11,583 bases of DNA from CAYTLQ01 sp964438715. Lineage in GTDB: Bacteria > Bacteroidota > Ignavibacteria > Ignavibacteriales > Ignavibacteriaceae. Location: contig CAYTLQ010000092.1 of assembly GCA_964438715.1 (NCBI GenBank), positions 1 to 11,583 of the forward strand, in the 5' to 3' direction. How positions within the stretch are numbered: position 1 is the first letter of the stretch; every line of letters begins with the position of its first letter. Positions 7,816 through 11,583 of this stretch are shown piece after piece. Under the pieces are notes generated by a model, which saw only the letters and a program-made list of their open reading frames with translations, searched no databases and was not told the origin of the DNA. The translations under genes and the position numbers were made by a program.

Positions 7816-8358
7816 ATGAATTGGCTTCTCTTTATTTCGGGAGCAGTACAAATATTACTTTCTCTTGTGCTGGGCGTGCTTTTTATTTATCTGGCATTTC
7901 TCGCGTTTTCCCGACTAACCAGAGGAATAGACGGACTTGCAGAACTCGCAAATAACAATATTTCCGGTGCAATAGTAAACGGCTCTATTATTCTTTCGAT
8001 AGTGTACCTAATGCGAAATGCACTTGAACCGGCAATTTTGATTCTGACCAATACCATGCGCGATCCGAACGCAGAGGCAGGCACCTATTTACGAACTGCA
8101 TGGATAATTTTCCTTCAGATTGGTGTTACTGCAATACTTGGATTTCTTTCTATGTATGTTGCCCTGCAATTATTCATCCGATTGACAAGGGACTTAAATG
8201 AATTTGACGAAGTACGAAAAAACAACATCGCAGTAGGAATTCTTATGGGGGTGGTGATATTTTGTATTGCAATGCTTGTTCAGCCCGGAATCAGAACCTT
8301 ACTTGATGCACTAATTCCATTTCCGAATGTCTCTTTCCGGAATATTGGCGTTCGCTGA
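7816..8358 (+). CDS. Duplicated DUF350-like inner-membrane protein
   Basis: The 180-residue protein has four hydrophobic segments near 7-30, 51-68, 94-120 and 137-157, arranged as two similar halves. Each half has a long segment, a charged loop and a second segment. The loops align: LTRGIDGLAELANNNISGAI (34-53) against LTRDLNEFDEVRKNNIAVGI (123-142). The LT-(I/L)-(D/N)-E-(L/V)-NN-(A)-(G) pattern followed by a glycine-rich hydrophobic run is that of DUF350 (YjfL-type) proteins, which commonly occur as tandem repeats. Their function is unknown; published genome-context work has linked them with envelope or polyamine/peptide-modifying neighbours, which I cite from memory only. GGAG at 7805-7808 lies seven bases before the ATG. 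It is followed after two bases by the transglutaminase-like gene, so the two are probably translated together. Confidence 0.82.
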   Translation: MNWLLFISGAVQILLSLVLGVLFIYLAFLAFSRLTRGIDGLAELANNNISGAIVNGSIILSIVYLMRNALEPAILILTNTMRDPNAEAGTYLRTAWIIFLQIGVTAILGFLSMYVALQLFIRLTRDLNEFDEVRKNNIAVGILMGVVIFCIAMLVQPGIRTLLDALIPFPNVSFRNIGVR

Positions 8359-8360
8359 AA

Positions 8361-9224
8361 ATGAGTAAGATGGCTGTAAGCTTTATAAAAACCGGATGCG
8401 GGTGTATAAAAGGTATTTTTTCCGGTTGCTTTGTTATTGTACTTTTTCTGTTCGGACTTGGTTTTGTTTTTAGTTTTCTCGAAGATTTTGACCTGCCATT
8501 TACGGTTACTGAAAAGGAATATCACATACCACATCAGGCGATGGATAATGAAGAATTTGTTGAATCATCGTTTACCTGGAAGTATGTTGATAACAGTCTT
8601 GAGCGCATCAAACCAACTCTTCACCTGCGCATTTTACGGAAGGATATTGAGTCAGCATTACGATATATGGAAAATCTAAGTAGTAATGCTCCTCATCAGA
8701 AAGAATTTGAAGGGATAAACTGGGATGGTGATTCAGTTGCGGCGGCAAGTGAATATTGGCGGAGAGTTTATCGTTCGGTTTATCGTAAAAGTATTCCGTA
8801 TCTGAGACATTTAACGAAGGGGATTAATGATGTTCTGGAAAAAGAAAACATGCCACCCGGGGAGAAACTTATTTTTCTGGTAACATTCATTCAGAATATA
8901 GAATATAAAATACCGGAGATTACTTCTTACGGCTTTCTTCCTCCTCCTGCTTCATTGGCATTTAAGTACGGCGATTGTGATACGAAAGCATTATTATTAT
9001 ATGGTATTCTGGAAGCTTTAAACATTGATTGCGTGATGTTCTGGAGTCTTGAATACCGTCATGCAATGCTTGGTGTGGCGGCAAATGCAACCGGTTCTGC
9101 AAAAATGTATGACGGAAAACGGTTTTATTTTGTGGAGACTACTTATCCGGGCTGGGATATCGGACAACTCCCGCCGGAGGTGTCAAATACCGATTATTGG
9201 TTTATCCATGATTTACAGCGCTGA
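8361..9224 (+). CDS. Membrane-anchored transglutaminase-like (cysteine protease fold) protein
   Basis: The 287-residue protein has one hydrophobic segment (about 20-40) close to the N-terminus, so most of it probably lies outside the inner membrane. Its C-terminal region fits the transglutaminase-like fold. GDCDTKALLL starts at residue 204 with C206 as candidate nucleophile. RHAMLGV at 233-239 offers H234. FVETTYPGWDIG at 257-268 offers E259 as the acidic residue where many relatives have Asp, with D266 as an alternative. Members of this superfamily include peptidases and amide-bond-forming enzymes; substrate is unknown. The middle (residues 90-170) is helical and charged without a recognised domain. 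The ATG has no clear ribosome site but lies two bases after the DUF350 stop, consistent with coupling. ATG 8370 (residue 4) is an alternative start. The gene's stop touches the stop of the convergent corA gene. Confidence 0.8.
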   Translation: MSKMAVSFIKTGCGCIKGIFSGCFVIVLFLFGLGFVFSFLEDFDLPFTVTEKEYHIPHQAMDNEEFVESSFTWKYVDNSLERIKPTLHLRILRKDIESALRYMENLSSNAPHQKEFEGINWDGDSVAAASEYWRRVYRSVYRKSIPYLRHLTKGINDVLEKENMPPGEKLIFLVTFIQNIEYKIPEITSYGFLPPPASLAFKYGDCDTKALLLYGILEALNIDCVMFWSLEYRHAMLGVAANATGSAKMYDGKRFYFVETTYPGWDIGQLPPEVSNTDYWFIHDLQR

Positions 9225-10319
9225 CTACAGCCACTTTTTTCTTCGGAAAACTGCCAACATTATCAAACTTATCAGAGTCATAAGAGCAATTACACCATAG
9301 TAACCATACTGCCACTTAAGCTCAGGCATGTGTTCAAAATTCATCCCATAAACGCCGGCAATAAAACTCAGAGGAATAAAAATAGTAGTGATGATGGTGA
9401 GAACTTTCATTACCTCATTCATTTTATTACTGAGGCTGGAAAGATATAAATCCTGCAACCCTGCCAGCGATTCACGAAGCGCTTCTATTGTTTCAATTTC
9501 CTGAATTGTGTGATCGTAAAGATCGCGGAGATATATCTGGGTCTGCGGAGAAACATAGTCTTGTGCTTCCCGTTCGAGCCGCGTTACAACTTCTCTCATT
9601 GGCCAGACTGCTTTCCGGATTGTGAGCAATTCATTCCTTAATTCATGTAATGAGTGCAGTATGGTTTTTTCAGGACTTTCAAACACCTCATCTTCCAGTT
9701 CGGTAATCTTATCACCAATTCGTTCCACAAGAAGAAAATAATTATCTACAATTGAGTCGAGGAGCTCATAGCAGAGATAATCTACCTTATTCTTCCTGAG
9801 TTTTCCCTTACCTTTTGTAATTCGCTCCCTCACGCCATCAAACACATCGCCTATCATTCCCTCCTGAAATGTAATAAGGAAAGAATCAGATAAGAGAAAG
9901 CAAACCTGTTCAGTTGTTATTTTATTATTTGTTTCATCAAAGGAAAGCATTTTAACGATAAGAAAAAGCATATCATCATAAATTTCAAACTTCGGGCGTT
10001 GGGTTATGTCCAGAATATCCTCCATTACCAGAGGGTGAATGGAAAATATTTCCCCAATCTGCGCGATAAGTTCTACATCGTGCAATCCTTCAACATTTAG
10101 CCAGACAATCCTCTCTGTTTCCCGGACTTGTTTCAATTGTGTGATATCGGTAACTTTTTCCTCTTTGCAGTCATCGGTGTTATAATGAAAAAGGGATACC
10201 TGAGGTGATTCCATCTGCTTTTCACCGGTATAAACCAGCGACTCAGGAGGCATTCCAAGTTTTGTAACGCGTTTTACCGAACTTTTTATTTTGCCCACTA
10301 CCCGGTTCTTTTTTCGCAT
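9225..10319 (-). CDS. corA: CorA-type Mg2+/Co2+ transporter
   Basis: The 364-residue protein is full length for CorA. It has a large N-terminal cytoplasmic domain (to about 285, including FSIHPLVMEDI at 92-102 and QRPKFEIYDDMLFLI at 107-121), a long helix with many charged residues (185-300), then two membrane segments at about 305-324 and 339-358. The channel signature YGMNF is at 324-328, followed by the periplasmic MPEL loop (331-334), and the chain ends in the basic RRKKWL typical of the family. CorA forms homopentameric divalent-cation channels in the inner membrane, gated by Mg2+ bound to the cytoplasmic domain. The start is supported by AGGA (10328-10331 on the - strand) eight bases upstream. 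The stop is TAG. The gene reads toward the + strand gene cluster and is probably its own transcript. No riboswitch-like Mg2+ leader was recognised upstream. Confidence 0.95.
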   Translation of the reverse strand: MRKKNRVVGKIKSSVKRVTKLGMPPESLVYTGEKQMESPQVSLFHYNTDDCKEEKVTDITQLKQVRETERIVWLNVEGLHDVELIAQIGEIFSIHPLVMEDILDITQRPKFEIYDDMLFLIVKMLSFDETNNKITTEQVCFLLSDSFLITFQEGMIGDVFDGVRERITKGKGKLRKNKVDYLCYELLDSIVDNYFLLVERIGDKITELEDEVFESPEKTILHSLHELRNELLTIRKAVWPMREVVTRLEREAQDYVSPQTQIYLRDLYDHTIQEIETIEALRESLAGLQDLYLSSLSNKMNEVMKVLTIITTIFIPLSFIAGVYGMNFEHMPELKWQYGYYGVIALMTLISLIMLAVFRRKKWL

Positions 10320-10469
10320 AATGGTATTCCTGTTATGTTAGTATAGAAACTGAGAGAAAAAATTAAACAGAATATAAAGCATTCAGTCTAAATTTTCACT
10401 CAGAAACAAAAGAGCCATTAATCAGGTTGTCAATGTAATTTAGTGTAATAATAGTGAAAGAGTATTTAT

Positions 10470-10493
10470 CGACTTAGCCATCCAGTGGAGTCG
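10470..10493. repeat. Hairpin-forming inverted repeat (CGACT...AGTCG)
   Basis: CGACT at 10470-10474 pairs with AGTCG at 10489-10493. Inside, CCA (10478-10480) pairs with TGG (10486-10488) around a five-base loop, leaving a three-base TAG bulge. GAAAG (10456-10460) and CTTTC (10494-10498) could extend the stem across a nine-base bulge. It is more GC-rich than its surroundings. No T-tract follows on either strand, so it is not a standard terminator. Confidence 0.35.
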
Positions 10494-10507
10494 CTTTCGT
10501 GAATCAG

Positions 10508-10527
10508 ATAGTTTTTATAAGAACTAT
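10508..10527. repeat. AT-rich inverted repeat ATAGTT...AACTAT
   Basis: ATAGTT (10508-10513) and AACTAT (10522-10527) are exact inverted repeats. The stem can extend to nine pairs with one T-G mismatch around a two-base loop. TTT follows on the + strand, but the stem is AT-rich and no + strand gene precedes it. A chance occurrence in AT-rich DNA or a protein-binding site is as likely as a terminator. Confidence 0.3.
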
Positions 10528-10775
10528 TTTATTACAGGAAATAACATTTGGTTTAATCTGCCTTTTCGGTTTTTATTAATATGGTGCACAGCGATTTGAG
10601 TTTTGGTGTAGTAGTGAATTTCGGAAAAGAAAACTGTCAATTGAAGAACTGGACTAAAGTTTTACACAGAATTATTAATAGAAACACGAATATCGCTATT
10701 ACAGAAAATTGTTTCTTAAGCAGTGGTTATAAAATCAGTTGTGTTTTCATCTAGACAGTCGAGATTATGTGCTGC

Positions 10776-10797
10776 AAGTGATTGTGTAAAATCACTT
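10776..10797. repeat. Perfect 8-base inverted repeat downstream of the right-hand gene
   Basis: AAGTGATT (10776-10783) and AATCACTT (10790-10797) form a perfect eight-pair stem with a six-base loop. It starts 28 bases beyond the stop of the - strand gene ending at 10826, the position expected for a 3'-end hairpin. Neither strand carries a T-tract after it, so it is a poor rho-independent terminator; it may protect a 3' end or be a binding site. Confidence 0.45.
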
Positions 10798-10825
10798 ATT
10801 AAGTTACAACATCATTGAATGCGTG

Positions 10826-11455
10826 CTATGACTTACGCGTACCCTTATTACCTTTATTAGCTATCCCTTGTGTTGTCTGCCGTTGTTTTTCTTTGGGTTT
10901 TTGTGCAATAGATTTCATCTTCATAAGAAAATCTAAATCCTTCTTTATATATTCTTTATCAACAAAACTTGTGACATTTTCAAGAGCTGTATTTAAATCC
11001 CTTTCCGCTTCTGTTATGTAATTCCGTGCAGTTTCCCAGGCTTTTGCTCTTATATTTGGATTTTTATATTTAATAGGATTTCTACCTGTATCGATACATT
11101 TTTTTGCCAAATCCATTTTTGCTCGTGCACGATTTTCTAATAAAATGATGTTTTTTGAGAGTGTTAGGTTTTTTTCAATTGCATTATTAACAAATTCTAT
11201 TAATTCCTCATTTTGTCCTAACCTCTTCATGCTAATAACTAATTTCTCCAACTGCTTTTCTTCTAATGAAACCGTTCTGGCATATTTCATCAATTTATTT
11301 GCAACTTCTTTTAACTCATCGTTATCCTTAATGTGAGCAATAACTTCTGCAATTTTTGTTATAGTATTTGCATTTAATTTCTCAAAATCTATGTTGTTTT
11401 TTGTAATAAAGTTTAAAACAATTATGGGTTTATCAAGAATACGGAGATTATGCAA
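10826..11455 (-). CDS. Unknown AT-rich helical protein, possibly a gene fragment
   Basis: The 209-residue frame encodes a charged, mostly alpha-helical protein with no signal peptide or membrane segment. Residues 105-180 have a repeat-like helical look (ENRARAKMDLAKK, KAWETARNYITEAERDL) that recalls TPR-type helices, but no family can be named. The last 25 residues are basic and glycine-rich (ending KGNKGTRKS). The only start near its front end is TTG at 11455, with no good ribosome site; the next in-frame ATG is residue 56. The frame remains open for 12 codons upstream of the TTG to a TAG at 11491-11489, and beyond that is open again to an ATG at 11578. The coding strand is much poorer in G+C than the rest of the window (13 of 60 bases in two lines I counted, against roughly 27-30 of 60 in lines of the central genes). 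Both points suggest acquired DNA and perhaps the 3' part of a broken gene. Confidence 0.5.
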   Translation of the reverse strand: MHNLRILDKPIIVLNFITKNNIDFEKLNANTITKIAEVIAHIKDNDELKEVANKLMKYARTVSLEEKQLEKLVISMKRLGQNEELIEFVNNAIEKNLTLSKNIILLENRARAKMDLAKKCIDTGRNPIKYKNPNIRAKAWETARNYITEAERDLNTALENVTSFVDKEYIKKDLDFLMKMKSIAQKPKEKQRQTTQGIANKGNKGTRKS

Positions 11456-11488
11456 GTCTAGTTGAAATACCCTTAGGCCCCGAGAAAC

Positions 11489-11578
11489 CTACGATACTTT
11501 CTTTGATACCGTTTTAGTCCTTTCATTCAGTTTTCTTTTAAGCAGAATCATTTTATCAGCATTATTTATTCTCCTCAT
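11489..11578 (-). pseudogene. 29-codon open frame, in frame with the downstream unknown gene across a TAG (possible broken 5' end)
   Basis: Reading leftward from ATG 11578, 29 codons (beginning MRRINNADKM, ending KTVSKKVS) run to a TAG at 11491-11489. After this stop the same frame continues without interruption into the 209-residue frame. The peptide is short, basic and lysine-rich. Two readings fit: it is the original 5' end of that gene, broken by a nonsense change, or it is an unrelated short frame or the end of a gene that enters from beyond the window edge (the frame is open up to 11583). GAGGAG (11577-11572 on the - strand) would serve an out-of-frame ATG at 11562 that meets a stop after four codons, so the true start is uncertain. 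Confidence 0.35.
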
Positions 11579-11583
11579 ATTCC

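Larger units (their letters stand above)
10320..10825. other. 506-base intergenic region with inverted repeats, no convincing gene
   Basis: This stretch separates two - strand genes. It should carry the corA promoter and the 3' end of the right-hand transcript. A TTGACA hexamer reads on the - strand at 10433-10428, but the sequence 17 bases further (TTTGTT) is a poor -10 element, so no promoter is assigned. Three hairpin-forming repeats are listed separately. The only longer open frame is + strand 10581-10754 (ATG to TAG, 57 residues, starting MVHSDLSFG); it has no ribosome site and its composition is unremarkable, so I do not call it a gene. No tRNA-like structure and no insertion-sequence ends were seen. 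It may be gene-decay remnant. Confidence 0.6.

Noticed and set aside
10320..10450. Mg2+-sensing riboswitch (M-box or mgtA type) in the corA leader
   Set aside because: The leader is AT-rich with no recognisable conserved core or long paired arms.
10581..10754. 57-residue + strand open frame in the intergenic region
   Set aside because: No ribosome-binding site, no recognisable motif, and a frame of this length is expected by chance in about 500 bases.
10776..10797. Rho-independent terminator for the right-hand gene
   Set aside because: The stem is perfect and well placed but no T-tract follows on the - strand, so I list it only as an inverted repeat.
10826..11491. Pyrrolysine or other recoding of TAG in the right-hand frame
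   Set aside because: corA and this gene itself both end in TAG with normal-length products, so TAG works as a stop here; nothing in the window suggests a recoding element.

Overview
The window is a stretch of bacterial chromosome, moderately AT-rich, most likely from the Bacteroidota/Ignavibacteriota (FCB) lineage. That placement rests on protein style: the DUF362 and polyferredoxin pair, and the five-segment membrane protein with a GFPFGTDLTDNK motif, look like families common there. It is not based on any marker gene.

Region 1 (60-9224, all + strand) holds nine closely spaced genes: (1) a DUF362 protein with a signal-like N-terminus; (2) a membrane polyferredoxin with six predicted [4Fe-4S] clusters; (3) an unknown five-segment membrane protein; (4) a class I O-methyltransferase of the YrrM/TrmR type; (5) an unknown 144-residue helical protein; (6) a glucose-6-phosphate isomerase of the type known as the PGI half of transaldolase-PGI fusions; (7) a cytoplasmic GH13 alpha-amylase-family enzyme; (8) a duplicated DUF350-like membrane protein; (9) a membrane-anchored transglutaminase-like protein. 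Gaps run from a one-base overlap to 61 bases and no convincing terminator lies between them, so they may form one or a few operons. Genes 1-3 look like an electron-transfer module in the membrane and outside it. Genes 6-7 are a sugar-phosphate and alpha-glucan pair. Genes 8-9 look like a small envelope module.

Region 2 (9225-10319, - strand) is a complete CorA-type Mg2+/Co2+ channel gene. Its stop codon abuts the stop codon of gene 9 with no base between them.

Region 3 (10320-11583) differs. About 500 bases have no convincing gene but contain three hairpin-forming inverted repeats. A very AT-rich reading frame on the - strand follows, encoding a charged helical protein with a basic tail and no recognised family. 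In the same frame, 12 codons upstream of its only plausible start (TTG), is a TAG, and before that 29 open codons starting at an ATG. This suggests a decayed or interrupted gene in acquired DNA. No RNA gene, CRISPR array or complete insertion sequence was seen. The window holds mostly ordinary housekeeping and accessory genes. The points most worth following up are the two-sided ferredoxin arrangement and the interrupted AT-rich gene at the right edge.
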